Positions 1 through 5,140 of a stretch of DNA of 5,634 bases are shown piece after piece. How positions within the stretch are numbered: position 1 is the first letter of the stretch; every line of letters begins with the position of its first letter. The translations under genes were made by a program, and so were the position numbers. Below the pieces are notes generated by a model that saw only the letters and a list, made by a program, of their open reading frames with translations, was not told the DNA's origin and made no database searches. Source of the stretch: Clostridia bacterium (lineage in GTDB: Bacteria > Bacillota_A > Clostridia > Lachnospirales > Lachnospiraceae); contig JAAYYM010000147.1 in assembly GCA_012515365.1 (NCBI GenBank), forward strand, positions 1 through 5,634, read 5' to 3'.

Positions 1-618
1 GAAACTGATATTATCTCTATCTCAAAGGTGGGGTTTGTTGGCGAACTTCTTGTTCTTTTTGCCCAAAGCAAAGGGATCTCAACCTGCTGGTACGGGCATT
101 ACAAGTTATCTGAGCTTGAGCGACTAATGCCGCATTTGAGATCTACCGATGATTTTAAAGAGGCAAATATGGGCTACGGATATTCAAAGGGCATAACTAA
201 AGGCAGACGGGCAATATGCATCACACCTATTGGTTATTATGATGATTCCGGACTGCGTCTTATGGATAGAATGACAAAGAAAAAATTCAGTTTTAAACGT
301 AAGAAAATAGAGGAACTTCTGGAAAACCAAAATGATTACAAGAATCTTTCGGAGGATGTCTTATATGCCCTTGACTTAGGAAGAAAAGCACCATCTGCCG
401 CAAATGCGCAAATGTGGAGATTTGCCTTTGAAGATGATTTCAAAACAATCACCATAGCCATGCCGGTGGGATACAAGCATTTCAAATGGGAACATCCAAA
501 TGTCGATATAGGTATTTGTGCGTCTCATGTTTGGCTTGGATTAATAGACAAAGGATATGATCCGCAAGTCACTGTAAGGGATGATTCGGGCAGAGCAGTC
601 TGGAGAATAGGGATTTGA
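1..618 (+). CDS. Nitroreductase family protein (5'-truncated by window edge)
   Basis: The frame is open from base 1, so the true start lies upstream; a GTG at 28 is internal to the protein. About 205 C-terminal residues are visible. The segment RKAPSAANAQMW (bases 382-417) resembles the cofactor-binding signature of flavin nitroreductases, normally seen as an R-x-S/A-P-S-A-x-N-x-Q-P/M-W pattern. The earlier part (about 28-230) has helical segments ending in a short strand, AICITPIGY. The overall look matches the TM1586-type putative nitroreductases, in which two related half-domains form one FMN-binding fold. These are cytoplasmic, NAD(P)H-dependent flavoproteins of mostly unknown physiological substrate. 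No membrane segment or signal peptide is visible. It ends at TGA 616-618 with no clear terminator, and its G+C is higher than the cassette downstream, so I read it as host flank. Family assignment is fairly secure; the substrate is unknown. Confidence 0.8.
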   Translation, partial: ETDIISISKVGFVGELLVLFAQSKGISTCWYGHYKLSELERLMPHLRSTDDFKEANMGYGYSKGITKGRRAICITPIGYYDDSGLRLMDRMTKKKFSFKRKKIEELLENQNDYKNLSEDVLYALDLGRKAPSAANAQMWRFAFEDDFKTITIAMPVGYKHFKWEHPNVDIGICASHVWLGLIDKGYDPQVTVRDDSGRAVWRIGI

Positions 619-681
619 GGGAGGGAAACGTTTTGTACTTGTACTCATGAAATAGTCCTTTCTGTGTTTGCTTTATTGTAA

Positions 682-804
682 CAGCCAATTCTATTTCGTG
701 TCTACTTTAATAATATAGATCCAATTGACCTGAGAAATGAATTGATAAGCGAAGGAAGATATACCGATGCTGTTGATGATTTGATAATAAAGTTGGGGAT
801 GTGA
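682..804 (+). pseudogene. Start-less coding remnant, C-terminal 40 residues of an unknown protein
   Basis: After a TAA at 679-681 the frame is open for 40 codons and ends at TGA 802-804. The right half reads like real protein: DPIDLRNELISEGRYTDAVD (721-780), then DLIIKLGM, an amphipathic charged helix pattern typical of a C-terminus. No ATG occurs in frame before the last codon and no ribosome site precedes it, so it is unlikely to be expressed as such. I read it as the 3' end of a gene whose front part was lost, perhaps when the downstream cassette arrived. I do not recognise the parent family. It could also be a chance open frame; the composition of the last 30 residues argues mildly against that. 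Confidence 0.35.
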
Positions 805-876
805 GACAGAATTGTATTGTGAATATATAGGGCAGATGGTAAAATAGAAAAGAACAGAGGTTCTACAAAGATTATA

Positions 877-905
877 TTGCTATCATTCGAGATATAGAAT
901 ATAAT
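877..905 (+). promoter_or_regulatory. Predicted sigma-A type promoter of the restriction-modification operon
   Basis: A -35 box TTGCTA (877-882; four of six consensus bases) and a perfect -10 box TATAAT (900-905) are separated by exactly 17 bases. Transcription would start near 911-913, only about 18 bases before the ATG at 930, so the leader would be little more than the ribosome site. This is the only strong promoter I see between the nitroreductase gene and the cassette, and it would drive all four genes. Confidence 0.65.
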
Positions 906-916
906 TTTATAAGAAG

Positions 917-923
917 TGGAGGG
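917..923 (+). promoter_or_regulatory. Ribosome binding site of the HTH-methyltransferase gene
   Basis: GTGGAGGG contains a strong GGAGG core (918-922) seven bases before the ATG at 930. It decides the start: the reading frame is open upstream to a TAA at 840-842, but that stretch has no ATG, GTG or TTG in frame. Confidence 0.75.
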
Positions 924-929
924 TTAAAA

Positions 930-1997
930 ATGGAGTATATTTCAGCAAAAGAAGCGGGAGAAAAATGGAATATATCACAACGTAGAGTTGCCATTTTATG
1001 TTCGGAAAATCGAGTAGAAGGAGCATCAATGGTGGGTAATATGTGGCTTATTCCTAAAGATGCAGAAAAGCCAATTGATGGCAGGAGTATAAGATATATG
1101 ACAAAGAAACAAATGAAACCATTTGTTAAGTGGGCAGGTGGCAAAGGTCAATTGCTTGAAAAAATTAGAGGCACATACCCTAATGGCTTAGGAGAAAGCA
1201 TAGATAAATATGCGGAGCCATTTGTTGGGGGAGGTGCTGTGTTATTTGATGTGCTTGCTCAGTATGACTTAAAGGAAGTATATATTAGCGATATAAATGC
1301 TGAACTCATCAATACATATACGATGATAAGGGATGGTGTGGAATCACTGATTAGCGAGCTTGCAATATTGCAGAGTGATTATGTTCCTATGGATACTGAC
1401 GACAGAAAAGAATTATTTTATAGAAAGAGAGACCGATTTAACGAGATAAAGGTTAATGGTGACGAGTCAATTAACATCGAGAAAGCAGCTCTTTTTATAT
1501 TTCTAAATAAGACTTGTTTCAATGGATTATACAGAGTAAATCGCAAAGGACTTTACAATGTACCTATGGGTTCTTATAAAAACCCATGTATTTGCGATGA
1601 GGAAAATCTAAGAAATGTTTCAGAAGCATTGAAGAAAGTAACGATAGTTTGTGGAGATTACAGAGAGTCTCTTGACTTCATAGACGAGAATACTTTTGTA
1701 TATTTTGATCCCCCATACAGACCGTTGACAACAACAGCAAGCTTCACATCATACACAGAAAATGAGTTTGATGATACTGCACAGAAGGAACTGGCGGAAT
1801 ATGTTAAGGTTTTGGGGAAGAAGAAAGCCAAGGTTGTAGTAAGCAATGCTGATCCCAAGAACGTAAATGAAAACGATAACTTCTTTGACGACTTATATAG
1901 CAAAAATAAAATCAGTCGCATCCAAGCATCGAGAATGATCAACAGTAAGGGTAGTGGCAGAGGTAAAGTTAAGGAATTACTAATAATGAATTATTAA
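930..1997 (+). CDS. DpnM-type D12 class DNA adenine N6-methyltransferase with N-terminal helix-turn-helix domain
   Basis: Predicted to transfer a methyl group from S-adenosylmethionine to adenine N6, most likely in GATC given the DpnII-like nuclease two genes downstream. Residues 1-55 form an excisionase/MerR-like helix-turn-helix module (YISAKEAGEKWNISQRRV, then a GNMWLIPKDA wing), a type usually found in small free-standing clostridial proteins. The methyltransferase body starts near residue 62: FVKWAGGKGQL (65-75), AdoMet motif I AEPFVGGGAVLF (95-106), DINAELI (121-127), the target-recognition stretch NKTCFNGLYRVNRKG (193-207) with NVPMGSY behind it, and catalytic DPPY (260-263). DpnM has about 284 residues; this has 355, and the excess is the N-terminal module. 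First gene of the operon, 14 bases before the next. The HTH might add DNA contacts or let the protein control its own promoter. An internal start at M57 is possible (see separate entry). All catalytic motifs are intact. Confidence 0.93.
   Translation: MEYISAKEAGEKWNISQRRVAILCSENRVEGASMVGNMWLIPKDAEKPIDGRSIRYMTKKQMKPFVKWAGGKGQLLEKIRGTYPNGLGESIDKYAEPFVGGGAVLFDVLAQYDLKEVYISDINAELINTYTMIRDGVESLISELAILQSDYVPMDTDDRKELFYRKRDRFNEIKVNGDESINIEKAALFIFLNKTCFNGLYRVNRKGLYNVPMGSYKNPCICDEENLRNVSEALKKVTIVCGDYRESLDFIDENTFVYFDPPYRPLTTTASFTSYTENEFDDTAQKELAEYVKVLGKKKAKVVVSNADPKNVNENDNFFDDLYSKNKISRIQASRMINSKGSGRGKVKELLIMNY
1083..1100 (+). promoter_or_regulatory. Possible internal ribosome site and start for an HTH-less methyltransferase
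   Basis: AGGAG (1083-1087) lies ten bases before an in-frame ATG (1098-1100, Met57). Translation from here would give a 299-residue protein lacking the helix-turn-helix, close to the usual length of the DpnM family. The position, exactly at the domain junction, is suggestive, but the sequence also encodes protein and could match by chance. Confidence 0.35.
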
Positions 1998-2000
1998 TCA

Positions 2001-2007
2001 AAGAGGA
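2001..2007 (+). promoter_or_regulatory. Ribosome binding site of the glycosylase-like gene
   Basis: AAGAGGA lies four bases before the ATG at 2012, a somewhat tight spacing. A second in-frame ATG follows at 2021 (Met4), which would give better spacing; the two starts differ by only three residues. Confidence 0.5.
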
Positions 2008-2011
2008 ACCT

Positions 2012-3346
2012 ATGAGTGAAATGAAAATATTTTTAGAGAAAATACGGAGCTGTTGGGATGGGGAAAATGAAATTACCATCGACGAAGCCAGGAAAGTAGT
2101 GAAAGAAATAAATGAGTTTTTATATACAAATTACCCGGGAATAGGAGATACATTTGCTCTTGGTAGTTCGTATCCGTATTTTTCGGACTTCCACAGATAC
2201 TGGGAAGAAAATCACAAAGAAATTCTTAACATCAAAATAAATGAAACGAAGTGCGAATCAGTTGCAGACGTAATGCATGGAATTTTTGTAGAAACAGAAG
2301 GACAAACGTTTACAAATATTTGGAATATGTTTGGCCTTAGCAATGAAGAAGTATGTCGAGTTAGGATGCTGACCGCAAATCAAGACTTTAGAGGCTCTCG
2401 TTCCTTTGAAGAACTTGCAAAAATATATGAGGATGATCCAACGATATTTGACTTGGAGAAAATTCAATCTTCGCCGGATGAATTCATTAAAGACATTGGT
2501 GCTGCAAAGCTTTCTCAAAATGATAAAAGGATAAGTTATGCTAAGAATCTTGTCAATTTATTAATTGAAAAAGAAACTGAGCCATTTGCTATTTTAGAGA
2601 AATACAACAATTCTGTTATGGGTTTTAAAGATGATCTATTGGCACGCCAAACAGGTTATGGAAATAAAAAAGCTGATATGTTTATTCGTGATATGATCGT
2701 ATTAAACATATGGAATGATGTGACAGGCTTTGAAGAAATCAATGTTGCGAGCGATGTTAACACAATGAAAGTTGCATTGAGGACAGGTATTATTGAAACA
2801 GAAATTCCACTTGTATCCAGTTTTCTGGATATTTTTTGCTACCAGTATGGTGATGTGGATGATATGAATGCAAGTGCTTGGAGGAAGGTGTGGGAAATTT
2901 GGAAAGAAAAATATCCTACGGAGTGTATTAAAAGTCCTTGTCTGATGGACTATTTTATTTATGACGTAGTTGGAAAACAATTTTGTAAGCCAACACTCGC
3001 TATATTTAAATGTGATGAATGCGAGCATACTTTTAAGTGGCATTCTGGAAGAAACAAAACATGTCAGGTATGTCATGCGGCCGGAATAAAAAATGTAAGA
3101 GCAACGAAAATTGCAAGTGTGATGCCTTGCATGGATGAAGAAGGCAGTATTGCAATTCAAAAAAGTAAGTTTGTATCGCAAGAAGGACTAATGCCTTATT
3201 TACAAGCATGCCCATTTAAAACAATTTGTGACAGCACTAACAAGAGATTCTTAGAGCCGCCAAAGTCGATAAGTATATTAGGACAAACAGGTTGGACAAG
3301 TGCATATGCAGAAAAAGATAAAGGTGGCGGCGGCTTAATGTCGTAA
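2012..3346 (+). CDS. HhH-GPD DNA glycosylase/lyase-like protein with C-terminal Cys4 zinc-ribbon-like region
   Basis: I do not recognise a named family for this 444-residue protein, but its core carries a helix-hairpin-helix glycosylase signature. GYGNKKAD (residues 215-222) aligns with the GVGxKxAD/N hairpin of OGG1 and endonuclease III, placing Lys219 at the Schiff-base lysine. ASDVNTMKVALRTGI (246-260) aligns with the VDTHxxRVxxR strand, placing Asp248 at the catalytic aspartate. The Lys-Asp distance (29) is longer than in OGG1 or endonuclease III and closer to archaeal AGOG enzymes, as far as I recall. Residues 84-190 are helical, as in the glycosylase fold. After the core come Cys305, Cys310 and Cys325, a CxxC-13-CxxC ribbon (334, 337, 351, 354), Cys400/Cys406, and a Gly-rich tail. 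No endonuclease III FeS pattern is seen. It lies between methylase and nuclease with short gaps, so it is probably part of the system: base excision repair, or base-removing restriction. Function is inferred. Confidence 0.7.
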   Translation: MSEMKIFLEKIRSCWDGENEITIDEARKVVKEINEFLYTNYPGIGDTFALGSSYPYFSDFHRYWEENHKEILNIKINETKCESVADVMHGIFVETEGQTFTNIWNMFGLSNEEVCRVRMLTANQDFRGSRSFEELAKIYEDDPTIFDLEKIQSSPDEFIKDIGAAKLSQNDKRISYAKNLVNLLIEKETEPFAILEKYNNSVMGFKDDLLARQTGYGNKKADMFIRDMIVLNIWNDVTGFEEINVASDVNTMKVALRTGIIETEIPLVSSFLDIFCYQYGDVDDMNASAWRKVWEIWKEKYPTECIKSPCLMDYFIYDVVGKQFCKPTLAIFKCDECEHTFKWHSGRNKTCQVCHAAGIKNVRATKIASVMPCMDEEGSIAIQKSKFVSQEGLMPYLQACPFKTICDSTNKRFLEPPKSISILGQTGWTSAYAEKDKGGGGLMS

Positions 3347-3350
3347 ATAT

Positions 3351-3358
3351 GAGGAAGG
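3351..3358 (+). promoter_or_regulatory. Ribosome binding site of the DpnII-type endonuclease gene
   Basis: GAGGAAGG sits seven bases before the ATG at 3366, within the 19-base gap after the glycosylase-like gene. It supports independent translation initiation on a shared transcript. Confidence 0.6.
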
Positions 3359-3365
3359 GACAATA

Positions 3366-4223
3366 ATGAGAGATTTTACAAAATGGCTATCAGGCTTTAG
3401 AAAAAGCATATCTGAATATAATTATTATGTAGATTTTGAAAAAGTGCATCGAAATGTAGATTCAATTAAGATTGAGCTTAATATCTTAAACTCGTTAATT
3501 GGGAGCAAGGATATTGAAAATGAATTTGAAGTCATCGTTACGAAATACCCGGAAACACTGAAGTGTATTCCATTACTTCTTGCTGTAAGAACTAGCGAGA
3601 TTTTTGCAATGGATAGCGAAGGAGAATATACATATTCCTTTGCTAAAGCAAATCTTCCTATCAGTCAGTATAAGGTGTTCATGCAGAAAACTGGCTTATT
3701 TGATTTGATGGCAAACCATATAATTAATAACTTAGTGGACTATGCAACCGGTGTTGAAACAGGACTTGATTCTAACGGGAGAAAGAATCGAGGCGGACAT
3801 CAGATGGAAAATCTTGTTGAAGACTTTATTAAGAAAAGCGGATTCAAGAGAGGCGAAACATACTTTAAAGAAATGTATATCTACGAGATTACTGACAGAT
3901 GGAATGTAGATCTTTCTGCAATTTCAAATCAAGGAAAGATGGAAAAACGTTTTGATTTTGTCGTTAAAACGTATGATATGATTTATGTTATTGAAACCAA
4001 TTTCTATGCAAGTGGCGGATCAAAACTAAATGAAACTTCAAGAAGCTACAAAACTATTTCAGGAGAAATAGATACAATTGATGGAGTTACATTTGTTTGG
4101 TTTACAGATGGGGAAGGCTGGAAAAGTGCAAGACATAACCTGGAAGAAACCTTTGATGTTATGAAAAATATTTACAATATTGACGATATGGAAAATGGAA
4201 TAATGAACGAAGTGTTCAAGTAG
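3366..4223 (+). CDS. DpnII/MboI-family type II restriction endonuclease (predicted GATC)
   Basis: Predicted to cut unmethylated GATC in double-stranded DNA, in the cytoplasm, Mg2+-dependent. The match to DpnII as I remember it runs the whole length: an N-terminal FTKWLSGFRKSISEYNYYVD-type opening, LNSLIGSKDIE (41-51), NNLVDYATGVETG (121-133), NGRKNRGG with MENLVEDF behind it (137-154), VDLSAISN (181-188), FDFVVK (196-201), YVIETNFY (207-214), SKLNETSRSYK (219-229) and FTDGEGW (246-252). Asp197 and Glu210 fit the PD-(D/E)XK core; the last position is Asn212 rather than Lys, as I recall for DpnII itself, with Lys220 nearby. Length is 285, against about 288 for DpnII. It is the third gene of the operon, 9 bases before the second methyltransferase. 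No frameshift or missing conserved block, so it looks active. GATC specificity is inferred from family. Confidence 0.93.
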   Translation: MRDFTKWLSGFRKSISEYNYYVDFEKVHRNVDSIKIELNILNSLIGSKDIENEFEVIVTKYPETLKCIPLLLAVRTSEIFAMDSEGEYTYSFAKANLPISQYKVFMQKTGLFDLMANHIINNLVDYATGVETGLDSNGRKNRGGHQMENLVEDFIKKSGFKRGETYFKEMYIYEITDRWNVDLSAISNQGKMEKRFDFVVKTYDMIYVIETNFYASGGSKLNETSRSYKTISGEIDTIDGVTFVWFTDGEGWKSARHNLEETFDVMKNIYNIDDMENGIMNEVFK

Positions 4224-4227
4224 GAGA
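4222..4227 (+). promoter_or_regulatory. Ribosome binding site overlapping the endonuclease stop codon
   Basis: AGGAGA begins inside the TAG stop (4221-4223) of the endonuclease gene and lies five bases before the ATG at 4233. Such overlap suggests coupled translation of nuclease and second methyltransferase. Confidence 0.6.
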
Positions 4228-4232
4228 CGCGT

Positions 4233-4982
4233 ATGGCAGAAAAGAAAATAAAAAAATGGGAACCTGATAATTTTGAACTTGAATTAAATACAGTTTGGAG
4301 TTTCCCGGATAGAGGTAATTGGGCAACACATGATGCAAAATGGAGAGGAAATTGGTCTCCATACATACCAAGGAATCTATTGTTAAGATATTCAAAAGAA
4401 GGCGATCTGGTTCTTGACCAGTTTGCTGGAGGAGGAACCACTTTAGTTGAGGCAAAGCTGCTTAACAGAAACATTATTGGTGTTGATGTAAATGATGACG
4501 CATTGGAACGCTGCAGAGATAAGATTGATTTTGATTATGAACCTGCAAAAGGTGAAGTAAGACTTGAAAAAGGTGATGCAAGAAATCTTGATTTCATTGA
4601 TGATGCAAGCATTGATTTTATATGTACGCATCCACCTTATGCAAATATTATTCAGTATAGTGAAGATATTGATGAAGACCTATCAAACTTAAAGGTTAAA
4701 GAATTTCTTGAAGAGATGAAAAAGGTCGCCTCAGAGAGTTTCAGGGTCTTGAAAAAGGACAAATTTTGTGCAGTTCTAATGGGAGACACAAGACAAAAAG
4801 GGCATATGGTTCCAATGTCATTTGATGTTATGAAAATATTTCAAGATCAAGGATTTAAACTTAAAGAGTTAATTATTAAAGAGCAACATAATTGCAGGGC
4901 AACAGGTTACTGGAAAACTAACAGCATTAAATACAATTTTCTTTTGATTGGACATGAGTATTTATTTGTATTTAGGAAATAG
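4233..4982 (+). CDS. Second DNA amino-methyltransferase (N6-adenine or N4-cytosine), not DpnA-like in motif order
   Basis: Predicted AdoMet-dependent methylation of an exocyclic amino group in DNA. It opens with a DRGNWATHDAKWRGNWSPYI stretch (26-45), then AdoMet motif I DQFAGGGTT (62-70) with VEAK behind it, acidic Asp85 in GVDVN (motif II), GDARN (114-118, motif III) and the catalytic tetrapeptide HPPY (133-136), where His replaces the usual D/N/S. The C-terminal part has FRVLK, a VLMGD strand (181-185) and ends LIGHEYLFVFRK. Motif I precedes the catalytic motif, whereas classical DpnA (M2.DpnII) has DPPY first and the AdoMet loop near its C-terminus; so this fills the second-methylase slot with a different subfamily. 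It has 249 residues and no long target-recognition insert. It is the last operon gene, translationally coupled to the endonuclease. It might methylate single-stranded or hemimethylated GATC, or another site. Base specificity cannot be told from the motifs. Confidence 0.85.
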   Translation: MAEKKIKKWEPDNFELELNTVWSFPDRGNWATHDAKWRGNWSPYIPRNLLLRYSKEGDLVLDQFAGGGTTLVEAKLLNRNIIGVDVNDDALERCRDKIDFDYEPAKGEVRLEKGDARNLDFIDDASIDFICTHPPYANIIQYSEDIDEDLSNLKVKEFLEEMKKVASESFRVLKKDKFCAVLMGDTRQKGHMVPMSFDVMKIFQDQGFKLKELIIKEQHNCRATGYWKTNSIKYNFLLIGHEYLFVFRK

Positions 4983-5007
4983 CAAAAAAATATATTAGAA
5001 GCAATAA

Positions 5008-5028
5008 TTATAAATTTTTTATTTATAA
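5008..5028 (+). repeat. Short A/T-only inverted repeat after the last cassette gene
   Basis: TTATAAAT (5008-5015) and ATTTATAA (5021-5028) can pair over a TTTTT loop. The stem has no G-C pair and no T run follows it, so it would be a poor intrinsic terminator; it is the only hairpin I see after the operon. Confidence 0.3.
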
Positions 5029-5062
5029 ATTGCATATATTATTTAAAAGATAAAATCATAGA

Positions 5063-5134
5063 TTGATTGTAGGACATGAATTTATAAGAAAAAGCATAAT
5101 CAAACAAACCACAACCACAAAAGGACCTAAGTGA
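5063..5134 (+). pseudogene. Probable decayed 3' end of a second copy of the HPPY methyltransferase
   Basis: TTGATTGTAGGACATGA (5063-5079) repeats TTGATTGGACATGA (4944-4957) at the end of the methyltransferase gene, with a three-base insertion. In the same codon phase the copy reads NHRLIVGHEFIRK, against NFLLIGHEYLFVFRK in the intact gene, so one codon is inserted and the frame is kept. The copy runs on to TGA 5132-5134 and is cut off upstream by TAA 5051-5053. It has no start codon and could not encode an enzyme. It is best read as the remnant of a related methyltransferase gene that once ended here; the short length means coincidence cannot be excluded. Confidence 0.4.
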
Positions 5135-5140
5135 AACAAA

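Larger units (their letters stand above)
619..929. other. Intergenic region between nitroreductase gene and restriction-modification operon
   Basis: This 311-base stretch has no complete gene on either strand. It holds a start-less coding-like remnant (682-804), a short tandem TTGTACTTGTAC near 632, one GATC site (718-721), and the operon promoter and ribosome site at its right end. No stem-loop followed by a T run is visible after the nitroreductase stop, so I cannot point to a terminator here. The mixture of a gene scrap and a fresh promoter is what one expects at the left junction of an inserted cassette. Confidence 0.6.
4983..5140. other. A+T-rich spacer between the cassette and the aldo/keto reductase gene
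   Basis: The spacer is extremely A+T-rich up to about 5060. It holds an 8-bp all-A/T inverted repeat, a probable decayed methyltransferase 3' end (5063-5134), and only weak promoter-like pairs for the next gene, for example AGGACA (5071-5076), 18 bases, CATAAT (5095-5100). None is strong enough to call. Confidence 0.5.

Noticed and set aside
843..929. In-frame upstream extension of the HTH-methylase, reading FYKDYIAIIRDIEYNFIRSG
   Set aside because: It looks protein-like but has no ATG, GTG or TTG after the TAA at 840, while the ATG at 930 has a perfect ribosome site and the -10 box lies inside this stretch.
3011..3073. Relation of the Cys4 region to DpnI, which also has a zinc-binding segment
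   Set aside because: The rest of the protein has the HhH-GPD signature, not the DpnI nuclease core, and a methyl-dependent GATC nuclease would be lethal beside two methylases.
2702..3181. Long open frame on the minus strand opposite the glycosylase-like gene
   Set aside because: Its translation is rich in Cys, His and Phe with no family resemblance, and the + strand frame carries conserved motifs; it is a shadow of A+T-rich coding sequence.
930..4982. Depletion of GATC sites within the cassette as a sign of self-avoidance
   Set aside because: I count about ten GATC sites by eye, a little below the number expected for this composition; not a clear depletion, and methylation makes avoidance unnecessary.
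5008..5028. Hairpin as an intrinsic terminator for the operon
   Set aside because: The stem is only A-T pairs and no T run follows; kept only as a repeat.
5131..5140. GTG at 5131 as the start of the aldo/keto reductase
   Set aside because: It is not in frame with the reductase; the ATG at 5141 begins the conserved N-terminus.
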